From NCBI GenBank assembly GCA_023458355.1, contig JAEWZS010000160.1, positions 1-5,154 of the forward strand: a stretch of 5,154 nt of DNA, read 5' to 3'. Positions 1-5,154 of the stretch are shown here, in pieces. Every line of letters starts with the position of its first letter. The stretch's first letter is position 1. The translations under genes were made by a program, and so were the position numbers. The notes below the pieces were generated by a model, which saw nothing but the letters and a program-made list of their open reading frames with translations, searched no databases and was not told the DNA's origin. This DNA is from Bacillota bacterium. Lineage in GTDB: Bacteria > Bacillota > Clostridia > Christensenellales > CAG-138.

Positions 1-1137
1 GAAATCCTGGAGGAGGACTTCGGCAGTGTTAAAATGGACATGACGGAGATTCCAAAACCCGCCGAGATCGTGGCTACCATGGATCAATACGTCATAGGCC
101 AAAACGATGCGAAAAAAGCGCTCGCGGTAGCTGTATACAACCATTATAAACGCATCAATTCCGATTCCAAGCGCGACGATGTGGAGCTCCAAAAGAGCAA
201 CATTGTGATGCTCGGGCCTACCGGCTGCGGCAAAACGATGCTCGCACAAACGCTTGCGAAGATTCTAAACGTCCCCTTCGCCGTAGCGGACGCCACCTCC
301 CTTACGGAGGCCGGCTACGTAGGCGAGGATGTAGAAAACATACTCTTAAAGCTCATTCAAGCCTCCGACTACGATGTCGAGCGTGCTGAAAAGGGCATCG
401 TCTACATCGACGAAATTGATAAAATCGCCCGAAAGAGCGAAAACCCCTCCATCACGCGCGATGTGAGCGGTGAGGGCGTACAGCAGGCGCTTTTGAAAAT
501 ACTCGAGGGCACCGTGGCAAGCGTTCCCCCGCAGGGTGGGCGCAAGCATCCGCATCAGGAATTTATTCAGATTGACACCACCAACATATTGTTCATCTGC
601 GGCGGCGCGTTTGCGGGTATCGAGGACATCATCGGTAAGCGCACGGGCAAAAAGCTCATGGGCTTCGGTGCGGATGTACAGTCCAACGTAGAAAAGGATA
701 TAGGCGCAGTCCTCAAGCAAATACTCCCCGAGGACCTCTTAAAATACGGCTTAATCCCTGAGTTTGTAGGCCGCGTGCCCATCATCGTCACGCTGCACCA
801 GCTCGATGAAAAAGCGCTCATGGATATTCTTACGGAGCCGAAAAACGCACTGTCGCGCCAGTATAAGCGCCTCCTTGAAATGGACGGTGTTGAACTGAGC
901 TTCGATCGCGAAGCGCTCATCGCCGTGGCTAAAAAGGCCATTGAGCGCAAAACAGGCGCACGCGGACTTCGTGCAATCCTTGAAGATGTGATGCTCGACA
1001 TCATGTACGACATCCCGTCCCGCCCGGAGATTAAGTCCTGCACCATAACCAAGGACGTCATCGAAAAAACCGGTAAGCCGATTTTCGGCAAGAGCGAGCC
1101 GCAAAAAAAACTGCCGCCTGCAGCCGAAGTTTCGTAA
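1..1137 (+). CDS. clpX: ATP-dependent Clp protease ATP-binding subunit ClpX (5' partial)
   Basis: ClpX is the cytoplasmic AAA+ unfoldase that feeds tagged or misfolded proteins to ClpP. The frame is open to the first base and begins EILEED, which matches the end of the N-terminal zinc-binding domain. The Met codon at 34 is therefore internal, and the Cys4 zinc finger with the true start lies upstream of the window. Visible motifs are Walker A GPTGCGKT (214-237), the pore loop GYVG (313-324), Walker B with DE at 409-414, the RKH pore loop (541-549), the arginine finger in EFVGR (772-774) and the sensor-2 GAR (955-963). The ClpP-docking loop reads MGF (658-666), where IGF or LGF is usual; this is conservative. 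The C-terminus looks complete. The gene is followed by lonB on the same strand after 77 bp. The identification is secure. Confidence 0.97.
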   Translation, partial: EILEEDFGSVKMDMTEIPKPAEIVATMDQYVIGQNDAKKALAVAVYNHYKRINSDSKRDDVELQKSNIVMLGPTGCGKTMLAQTLAKILNVPFAVADATSLTEAGYVGEDVENILLKLIQASDYDVERAEKGIVYIDEIDKIARKSENPSITRDVSGEGVQQALLKILEGTVASVPPQGGRKHPHQEFIQIDTTNILFICGGAFAGIEDIIGKRTGKKLMGFGADVQSNVEKDIGAVLKQILPEDLLKYGLIPEFVGRVPIIVTLHQLDEKALMDILTEPKNALSRQYKRLLEMDGVELSFDREALIAVAKKAIERKTGARGLRAILEDVMLDIMYDIPSRPEIKSCTITKDVIEKTGKPIFGKSEPQKKLPPAAEVS

Positions 1138-1147
1138 GCTAAGCGAT

Positions 1148-1175
1148 TTTACCAGACCTTCCCTTGCTCTATAAC
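1148..1175 (+). promoter_or_regulatory. possible promoter for lonB
   Basis: Between clpX and lonB there is a TATAAC hexamer (1170-1175), one base from consensus, preceded at 16 bp by TTTACC (1148-1153), which matches four of six -35 bases. This could give lonB a separate transcript about 30 bases before its start codon. The -35 box is weak and lonB may simply be read through from clpX. I see no CIRCE or CtsR-type operator here. Confidence 0.3.
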
Positions 1176-1202
1176 GATTTGCTCCCAACCATACTAAACT
1201 GC

Positions 1203-1210
1203 GGGAGGAA
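1203..1210 (+). promoter_or_regulatory. ribosome binding site deciding the lonB start
   Basis: GGGAGGAA lies four bases before the ATG at 1215. The same frame stays open back to a TTG at 1164, but that codon has no Shine-Dalgarno sequence. Starting at 1215 also places a membrane segment right at the N-terminus, as expected for LonB. Confidence 0.85.
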
Positions 1211-1214
1211 CGTT

Positions 1215-2879
1215 ATGGAGCTTTTTCTTTGGGCCATTTTACAGGTCTTGATTTTGTTAGCGGTGTTTTGGTTTTTCAACAGGCGCAAAAACCAGCAGCA
1301 AGGTGTTGTTACGCGCCGAGCTTCGCGTGAAGAGGGAGGCAAGGAGCTTCGTGAGCTTTTTTTAATGCGCGCACGTTCGCTCAACATGCCTTTGTCCGAA
1401 AAGGCGAGACCGGAGAACCTTAGGGATATCATAGGGCAGGAGGATGGTGTGCGTGCGCTCAAAGCCGCCATGTGCGGCCCAAACCCGCAGCACGTTATTA
1501 TTTACGGCCCTCCCGGCTGCGGTAAAACCTGTGCGGCACGCCTCGTTTTAGAGGAGGCGAAGAAGCGGAGCGATTCCCCGTTTGACGCGCAATCTCGCTT
1601 TGTGGAGGTGGACGCGACATGCGTACGCTTTGACGAGCGAGCGATTGCCGATCCCCTTTTAGGCTCCGTGCATGACCCCATCTATCAGGGCGCAGGTGCG
1701 CTCGGGGCGCAGGGTGTGCCGCAGCCAAAGCCCGGTGCAGTGAGCCGTGCGCATTGCGGCGTGCTATTTTTAGATGAAATCGGCGAGCTTCACCCGCTTC
1801 AAATGAATAAGCTTTTGAAGGTGCTTGAAGACCGACGTGTGTTTTTTGACAGCGCTTATTATTCGCGCGATAATACAGCGATACCGGCCTATATCCACGA
1901 TATTTTTCAAAACGGGATGCCTGCCGATTTTCGATTGATCGGTGCAACCACGCGCTCGCCCGAGGAACTGCCGCCTGCGCTTCGTTCCCGCTGCGTGGAG
2001 CTTTATTTCAAGCCCCTCGGGCAAAGGGAGCTTGAAAAGATCGTGCGCGGCGCCGCGGCGCGTATAGGCTTTGCGATGGGTGAGGCTGCTGTAACGCTTT
2101 GCGCGCAGTACTGCGCTTCGGGCCGCGACGCGGTGAACATGGTGCAGCTTGGGAGCGGTGCTGCTTATGACGATGGCAGGCGTGAGATTATCGAAAAGGA
2201 TATTGAATGGGTGGCTGAGGTGAGCCGCTGTGTGCGGCGGATGAGCCAAAAAATGCCTGAGGGCACACGATCGGGTGTCAGCGTAGGTTTAGGAGTAGGC
2301 GGTGCGGGGCAGGGGGCAATCATCGAGATTGAATGTACAGCCGAACCCGCAGGAAAAGGGAAGGGCATGCTCGATTTGGGCGGCGTTGTGGAAACGGAGG
2401 AAATTGAACTTAACAAGCGCAGGCTTAAAAGAAAAAGCACCGCGCTTGCTTCCGCGCAAAACGTTTTAAGCGTGTTTCAAAAACGTTTTATGGTGAACTG
2501 CCGCGATTATAACATCCGCTTTAACATACCGGGCGGCATGCCTATGGATGGCCCTTCCGCAGGTATCGCGCTTGCGGTTGCGCTTATGAGCGCAATTACC
2601 GGGAAGCCGGTTCTACAGGGGCTGGCGCTTACGGGGGAGATTACCGTGCAAGGTGAGGTCAGGCCTGTCGGCGGTGTAAGGGAAAAACTCGAGGCGGCAG
2701 CTTTGGCGGGTGCAAAAAAGGTGCTCGTACCGGCAGCCAACTATGATGAGCGTTTGATGAAACTAGGTTTGGAAGTAATGCCGGTTTCTGACATAGCCGA
2801 GGTCATGCGCGTAGCGTTTTCCATTCCGCGTGAAACAGAGGAAACGGACAATGTGCTGCCGCTTATTGTAAGCGTGTAG
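1215..2879 (+). CDS. lonB: ATP-dependent protease LonB (membrane-anchored Lon family)
   Basis: This 554-residue protein is close to the length of Bacillus subtilis LonB (about 550 residues). It is a single-chain AAA+ protease that combines ATP-driven unfolding with a Ser-Lys proteolytic site. Residues 2-21 form one hydrophobic segment followed by NRRK, suggesting an anchor with the catalytic part in the cytoplasm. Walker A GPPGCGKT is at residues 98-105 and Walker B FLDE at 185-188. The Lon protease domain occupies the last ~200 residues, with the nucleophile in DGPSAG (Ser448) and the general-base lysine in VGGVREK (Lys491). The 43-residue spacing equals that between Ser679 and Lys722 of E. 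coli Lon. The large N-terminal substrate domain of LonA is absent, as is normal for LonB. In Bacillus the homologue sits between clpX and lonA and is linked to sporulation; a forespore role here would be inference. The start at 1215 was chosen for its ribosome site. Confidence 0.95.
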   Translation: MELFLWAILQVLILLAVFWFFNRRKNQQQGVVTRRASREEGGKELRELFLMRARSLNMPLSEKARPENLRDIIGQEDGVRALKAAMCGPNPQHVIIYGPPGCGKTCAARLVLEEAKKRSDSPFDAQSRFVEVDATCVRFDERAIADPLLGSVHDPIYQGAGALGAQGVPQPKPGAVSRAHCGVLFLDEIGELHPLQMNKLLKVLEDRRVFFDSAYYSRDNTAIPAYIHDIFQNGMPADFRLIGATTRSPEELPPALRSRCVELYFKPLGQRELEKIVRGAAARIGFAMGEAAVTLCAQYCASGRDAVNMVQLGSGAAYDDGRREIIEKDIEWVAEVSRCVRRMSQKMPEGTRSGVSVGLGVGGAGQGAIIEIECTAEPAGKGKGMLDLGGVVETEEIELNKRRLKRKSTALASAQNVLSVFQKRFMVNCRDYNIRFNIPGGMPMDGPSAGIALAVALMSAITGKPVLQGLALTGEITVQGEVRPVGGVREKLEAAALAGAKKVLVPAANYDERLMKLGLEVMPVSDIAEVMRVAFSIPRETEETDNVLPLIVSV

Positions 2880-2887
2880 ACGCTTCG

Positions 2888-2924
2888 CTCTCGCGCATAT
2901 GCCGTTCCGTCATATGCGCGAGAG
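2888..2924 (+). terminator. perfect 14-bp hairpin after lonB, possible terminator or 3'-end stabiliser
   Basis: CTCTCGCGCATATG (2888-2901) and its exact reverse complement (2911-2924) enclose a 9-base loop, starting nine bases after the lonB stop codon. The position is right for transcript end formation or protection. No T-tract follows; the next bases are GTCGCCCGCGGGCG, so this is not a canonical Rho-independent terminator. A four-base TTTT occurs only at 2942-2945, after the GC-rich 12-mer. The hairpin is certain from the sequence, but its function is inferred. Confidence 0.5.
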
Positions 2925-3017
2925 GTCGCCCGCGGGCGGGATTTTCAGGAATTACCTGTTCGTGCCTCACGGCCGGTACTTCCAGAAAGGAAAGAAATCC
3001 TTCGGATTTCAATCCGT

Positions 3018-3108
3018 TTTGACGCGCATGTCGTCAAAGCCGGAATAGAGCCTCCGGATGGTTTTGCCCTCCAAACACCCAAGTTTTATACATTTTCGCT
3101 TGACGACA
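3018..3108 (+). repeat. three-armed inverted repeat built on TTGACG/CGTCAA
   Basis: TTTGACG (3018-3024) pairs with CGTCAAA (3032-3038) around a 7-base loop. The same middle arm, as TGTCGTCAA (3029-3037), is also perfectly complementary to TTGACGACA (3100-3108) further downstream. The middle segment could thus pair with either neighbour, giving two mutually exclusive folds. No leader peptide or downstream + strand gene follows within the region, so a regulatory role is speculative. Confidence 0.35.
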
Positions 3109-3175
3109 AATTGGAAGTTATCTATGGCGAGATGAAATAATTCCACCTATAAAACTACAAAATTGCGGTATAACA

Positions 3176-3206
3176 GTAGGGGGGCATGATTTCATGCCGC
3201 CCCTAC
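3176..3206. repeat. palindromic repeat A (GTAGGGG…CCCCTAC), next to the merR 3' end
   Basis: The left arm GTAGGGGGGCATGA (3176-3189) and right arm (3192-3206) pair over 14 bp with one bulged G at 3199 and a TT centre. The ends GTAGGGG and CCCCTAC are inverted copies of each other. The element starts five bases past the merR stop codon in the merR direction, so it could end merR transcription, although neither strand has a proper U-tract. Its reverse complement closely resembles palindrome B at 4374-4402 on the other side of merR. Confidence 0.7.
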
Positions 3207-3211
3207 TCCTG

Positions 3212-4183
3212 CTATTTTGCCTTTATCGGTATCAGTAAGTCAAGCTGAACGAATTTCGCTGCTGCCTCATCTCCGGTAAAATAGGAATATGCGTTAAGAT
3301 GTTCTTCCAAACACCCGTGCATGGAAAGCGGTTCTCGCGCATCATATACATATTCGTTGTTGTTTTCAACCCATTGTGAAAGCAGCGGCCACTCATGAAA
3401 ATCTCCCATTTTAATGCAATGCGCCGCATACAAGCCTCCTGTAAAGCATTTCTTTTTCAACGGAGCCGGCACATCCAAGTCATCGGGAATTGTTACCCAG
3501 AACTCGTATCCGTATGTTTCGTTGCCCACAGGGCACGGGTTGTTAAACCCCAACATTCTCAAATCGGGTTTCGTTTTGTGAAGCTCAATGCTTTTGACAA
3601 ACTCGCATAGAGGTTTCTCCGCATTCTCTTCGGGATTTTCGCCGAAATATTGGCTTGCTGCAACGGTGCAAGGGGGTAGATGAAGAATACGCACATTCTT
3701 CAAAGTGGATAAAGTATCATTGGCTTTGTTCAAGTCGTCCATAGAGCATTCCTCCTTAAGATGAATCTTAGAAAGGCTAAGCGTTTGAACAACACGCATG
3801 ATTTCGGCATCATCAAGTAAATCAAGCTTGCTATGCGAATGTGCCGAGGAATCTAACCGCACAACAAACATACGCAAAATGTCTCGTATTGTCTCCAATG
3901 CAGTTATTTCATGGTCAAGCTCGCTTATGCTCTCCTGAAACACTTCAACAGCTTTCATCTGCTCGCTATCTTGGTAAATCAGCGCGATCTTTTTAAGCGG
4001 GATACGGAGTTTTCTAAGGGTTATAATCTGCTGCAGCCGTCTTACGGCAGGCTCATCATACACGCGATATGCATAATCATCCTTGCGAATACTGGGTAAT
4101 AGCCCGATTGTATCGTAGTATCTAAGCATTCTTGTTGAAACATTGAAGGCCTTGGTAACCTCGCTAATTGTCATAAATAACAT
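3212..4183 (-). CDS. MerR-family transcriptional regulator with GyrI-like effector-binding domain
   Basis: This 323-residue cytoplasmic DNA-binding regulator has a winged helix-turn-helix at residues 5-70. Signature segments are TISEVTKAFNVSTRMLRYYD with IGLLPS, then YRVYDE (39-44). A dimerisation coiled coil spans about 75-110. From about residue 164 to the end lies a GyrI-like/AraC effector-binding domain, recognisable from GFNNPCPVG, YGYEFWVTIPDD and the CLEEHLN motif with its conserved acidic pair (Glu293-Glu294). Family members bind small, often lipophilic or cationic compounds, and activate promoters with overlong spacers, commonly including their own. The actual ligand and target are unknown. 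The ATG at 4183 was chosen because AAAGGAGGT precedes it by six bases. The frame remains open upstream to 4351, giving a Cys-rich 56-residue extension with no ribosome site, which I reject. By eye the gene is AT-richer than lonB. It runs opposite to its neighbours and separates lonB from lonA, suggesting insertion. No drug pump or other obvious target gene is adjacent. Confidence 0.92.
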   Translation of the reverse strand: MLFMTISEVTKAFNVSTRMLRYYDTIGLLPSIRKDDYAYRVYDEPAVRRLQQIITLRKLRIPLKKIALIYQDSEQMKAVEVFQESISELDHEITALETIRDILRMFVVRLDSSAHSHSKLDLLDDAEIMRVVQTLSLSKIHLKEECSMDDLNKANDTLSTLKNVRILHLPPCTVAASQYFGENPEENAEKPLCEFVKSIELHKTKPDLRMLGFNNPCPVGNETYGYEFWVTIPDDLDVPAPLKKKCFTGGLYAAHCIKMGDFHEWPLLSQWVENNNEYVYDAREPLSMHGCLEEHLNAYSYFTGDEAAAKFVQLDLLIPIKAK

Positions 4184-4189
4184 TCGCTT

Positions 4190-4198
4190 ACCTCCTTT
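4190..4198 (-). promoter_or_regulatory. ribosome binding site deciding the merR start
   Basis: On the minus strand AAAGGAGGT ends six bases before the ATG at 4183. It is a near-perfect Shine-Dalgarno match and rules out the much longer open frame that begins at 4351. Confidence 0.9.
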
Positions 4199-4203
4199 CT
4201 GAG

Positions 4204-4231
4204 AGTATGGTAATGGACGACACGACGTCAA
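4204..4231 (-). promoter_or_regulatory. probable merR promoter with MerR-type operator (autoregulation)
   Basis: Reading the minus strand, TTGACG (4231-4226) is a good -35 box. A -10 candidate is CATACT (4209-4204) at 16 bp, or the overlapping TACTCT (4207-4202) at 18 bp; both are imperfect. An inverted repeat GACG-N6-CGTC (4229-4216) overlaps the -35 box and runs into the spacer, the usual place for a MerR-family operator. Autoregulation is therefore likely but inferred. An AT-rich tract (4249-4262) lies just upstream and could act as an UP element. Confidence 0.55.
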
Positions 4232-4373
4232 AGTAAAGCGGTTTTCATAAATATATAATTTTGATACTTTTTTCCTTTCACAGCATACCAAACCAAACGG
4301 CATGCCGCAAGCTTCTCCGTTACAGCAGCATCCGGCAGTAGCAAGCTCCATATATTTGTAAGGGTGCGGTTTC

Positions 4374-4402
4374 GTGGCGGCATGAGGTCATGCCACCCTA
4401 CA
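4374..4402. repeat. palindromic repeat B (GGCATGA-GG-TCATGCC, ends CCCTACA)
   Basis: Arms GGCATGA (4379-4385) and TCATGCC (4388-4394) are perfect, flanked by an imperfect outer stem and ending in CCCTACA (4396-4402). Further out, GTAAGGGT (4358-4365) could pair with the ACCCTAC end. It matches the reverse complement of palindrome A at 3176-3206 except for the two centre bases and a few stem positions. Confidence 0.65.
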
Positions 4403-4418
4403 TGGAAACGATGTACCC

Positions 4419-4500
4419 GTAGGGGCTGCGCTGTGGGCAGCCCGCGTGCTTATGTTTGCGTGTTCGTTAAAATCGGCAAGGGCAGAGCCCTTGCCCTACA
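4419..4500. repeat. composite repeat with two palindromes and GTAGGGG/CCCTAC ends
   Basis: The segment opens with GTAGGGG (4419-4425) and closes with CCCTACA (4494-4500), inverted ends like those of a miniature mobile element. Inside are two hairpins: GGGCTGC/GCAGCCC (4423-4443, 7-base loop) and GGCAAGGGC/GCCCTTGCC (4475-4495, 3-base loop), separated by about 30 bp. It is too short to code for anything, so any movement would need an enzyme supplied elsewhere. Confidence 0.6.
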
Positions 4501-4526
4501 TCTAACAACACGTTACTTTCATATAA

Positions 4527-4598
4527 GCGACTATCAGTCGCCCGCCGAGAAAGCGCAAGAACCGGCTGCAGCATGGGCGGATACTATCCGCCCCTACA
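4527..4598. repeat. second composite repeat with two palindromes
   Basis: The hairpin GCGACT-ATC-AGTCGC (4527-4541) is followed by CCGCCG and a spacer of about 30 bases. Then comes a near-continuous palindrome GGGCGGATA-C-TATCCGCCC (4575-4593) ending in CCCTACA (4592-4598). The plan (palindrome, CCGC-like tail, spacer, palindrome, CCCTACA) matches the composite repeat at 4419-4500, although the arm sequences differ. A recognisable GTAGGGG left end is missing. Confidence 0.55.
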
Positions 4599-4688
4599 GG
4601 TGACTCAGGGGGTGAAAAGCAGCGTTATGGTACATTTTCGAAAGTGAAGTGACTGACTTTTAATACCTTTCATGGCAGGTACATATTG

Positions 4689-4717
4689 TTGTCAACTTCC
4701 TTTGGTACAAGTATAAT
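4689..4717 (+). promoter_or_regulatory. sigma-A-type promoter of lonA
   Basis: TTGTCA (4689-4694) differs from the -35 consensus by one base and is followed after exactly 17 bp by a perfect TATAAT (4712-4717). Transcription would start near 4724, leaving a leader of only about 20 bases before the lonA start. I see no HrcA (CIRCE) or CtsR operator overlapping it. This promoter makes lonA independent of read-through from lonB. Confidence 0.88.
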
Positions 4718-4742
4718 CAAAATAGAACCTACGGAAATGGGG

Positions 4743-5154
4743 ATGAATATGAATTACACAGTACCGGTTGTTCCGCTCAGAGGCCTTGTTGTACTGCCGG
4801 GTGAGCTGCTGCATTTTGACGCAGGACGCGAAAAGAGCGTCAACGCATTGCAAGCGGCGATCCAGTTGCAGGACGGCATGATCTTTTTGAGCTCCCAACT
4901 CGACGCACGTAAAAACGACGTGGGTGTCGATGATATATATAAAATCGGAACCCTATGCAAAATTCGCCAGGTGCTTTGTCTCCCAGGGGATTCTGTTCGC
5001 GTGCTCGTGGAGGGTGTTAGCCGTGCAAAGCTAAATGAGCTTCTTTCATCGGAGCCTTATTTTACTGCACGTGTAGAGGAGCTTGAAGACTCCGAATATG
5101 ATGAAAGTACCGCGGAAGCGCTGCGCAGAAGGCTTAAAAAGACCTTCCGTGATT
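4743..5154 (+). CDS. lon: ATP-dependent protease Lon, LonA type (3' partial, N-terminal domain)
   Basis: Only the first ~137 residues are inside the window; the frame is still open at the last base. The beginning (YTVPVVPLRGLVVLPGELLH, then FDAGREKS) is the hallmark start of the Lon N-terminal PUA-like substrate-recognition domain. Later segments such as VRVLVEGVSRAKL and ARVEELED also fit. Lon is the cytoplasmic ATP-dependent serine protease that removes damaged and short-lived regulatory proteins; its AAA+ and Ser-Lys domains would lie beyond the window. Three in-frame ATGs (4737, 4743, 4749) precede the conserved part. I chose 4743, five bases after GGAAA, but 4749, six bases after GGGG, is equally possible. 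A strong promoter lies just upstream. In the usual clpX–lonB–lonA order it would follow lonB directly, whereas here merR lies between them. Confidence 0.94.
   Translation, partial: MNMNYTVPVVPLRGLVVLPGELLHFDAGREKSVNALQAAIQLQDGMIFLSSQLDARKNDVGVDDIYKIGTLCKIRQVLCLPGDSVRVLVEGVSRAKLNELLSSEPYFTARVEELEDSEYDESTAEALRRRLKKTFRD

Larger units (their letters stand above)
2880..3211. other. intergenic region lonB–merR, structured and without a clear gene
   Basis: This 332-bp gap lies between the converging ends of lonB and merR. It holds a perfect 14-bp hairpin just after lonB, a self-complementary GC-rich 12-mer (CGCCCGCGGGCG, 2927-2938), a hairpin with arms GAAATCC/GGATTTC (2994-3010), one with arms TTTGACG/CGTCAAA (3018-3038), and a palindrome at 3176-3206. 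The lonB frame stays open after its TAG for 86 codons, to TAA at 3138-3140, but contains no usable start codon apart from an ATG two codons before the end. A second + frame (from 2881) is open for 55 codons. No candidate has a ribosome site, so I call no gene. Possible origins are a conserved intergenic repeat, the 3' remnant of a lost gene, or a structured RNA. Confidence 0.6.
4184..4742. other. intergenic region merR–lonA: promoters plus palindromic repeat cluster
   Basis: This 559-bp gap contains the merR promoter (about 4200-4262), a GC-rich perfect palindrome CGGCATGCCG (4298-4307), five short palindromes between 4374 and 4598, and the lonA promoter (4689-4717). A + strand open frame at 4364-4603 runs entirely through the palindromes, has no ribosome site and resembles no protein I know, so I do not annotate it. 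Between 4600 and 4688 I see only two copies of GGTACAT and no recognised operator. Confidence 0.7.

Noticed and set aside
34..36. ATG at 34 as the true clpX start, implying a ClpX lacking its zinc finger
   Set aside because: The frame is open to the window edge and the preceding codons (EILEED) match the end of the zinc-binding domain, so the gene is cut by the window rather than truncated.
346..1188. Long minus-strand open frames within clpX
   Set aside because: They overlap a clearly conserved gene, lack ribosome sites and have no recognisable domains; they are reading-frame shadows.
1164..1214. Upstream TTG start for lonB adding 17 residues
   Set aside because: There is no Shine-Dalgarno sequence before 1164, whereas GGGAGGAA precedes the ATG at 1215 and the resulting length fits LonB.
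4184..4351. N-terminal extension of the MerR protein starting at 4351
   Set aside because: The extension has no ribosome site and includes the probable promoter; the ATG at 4183 has a near-perfect AAAGGAGGT and begins exactly at the family's usual helix-turn-helix N-terminus.
4374..4598. CRISPR array suggested by regularly spaced palindromes
   Set aside because: The palindromic arms differ in sequence, only CCCTACA recurs exactly, and there is no identical 23-40-bp repeat and no cas gene.
4364..4603. A 79-codon + strand open frame between merR and lonA
   Set aside because: It lies across the palindromic repeats, has no Shine-Dalgarno site, a composition rich in Arg, Ala and Cys as expected from GC-rich repeats, and no recognisable motif.
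4606..4644. Tiny peptide frame (GTG or ATG start, 6-11 codons) after the GGGGG at 4608-4612
   Set aside because: The purine-rich run is poorly placed, the peptide is very short and has no supporting conservation, so it cannot be told from chance.

Overview
The window looks like a chromosomal segment from a Bacillota bacterium, most likely a gut-type Clostridia/Oscillospiraceae relative. The evidence is the gene order clpX–lonB–lonA (known from Bacillus and many Clostridia), strong AGGAGG-type ribosome binding sites, a near-consensus sigma-A promoter, and intergenic GTAGGGG…CCCCTAC palindromes of a kind I recall from such genomes. The genus cannot be fixed from the sequence alone.

Layout: (1) 1-1137, + strand, the 3' part of clpX. 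Its zinc-finger N-terminus lies before the window, so the first ATG at 34 is internal. (2) 1215-2879, + strand, a complete lonB encoding a membrane-anchored Lon-type AAA+ serine protease. (3) 2880-3211, a gap holding a perfect 14-bp hairpin, several smaller stems, an 86-codon stop-free stretch in frame with lonB, and a palindrome next to the end of merR. (4) 3212-4183, - strand, a MerR-family regulator with a GyrI-like effector-binding domain. (5) 4184-4742, its promoter region, then a cluster of five small palindromes between 4374 and 4598, then the lonA promoter. (6) From 4743 to the window end, + strand, the N-terminal part of lonA.

The three + strand genes form a protein quality-control locus: ClpX unfolds substrates for ClpP, while LonB and LonA are self-contained ATP-dependent proteases. 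The merR gene, on the opposite strand and with homologous palindromes in inverted orientation on either side, interrupts the usual lonB–lonA neighbourhood and looks like an insertion. lonA has its own strong promoter, so its expression need not depend on upstream read-through.

I found no convincing new multi-gene system. The more interesting material is non-coding: the palindromic repeat cluster with an exact 98-bp recurrence of CCCTACA, the inverted palindromes flanking merR, and the structured, unusually open stretch after lonB.
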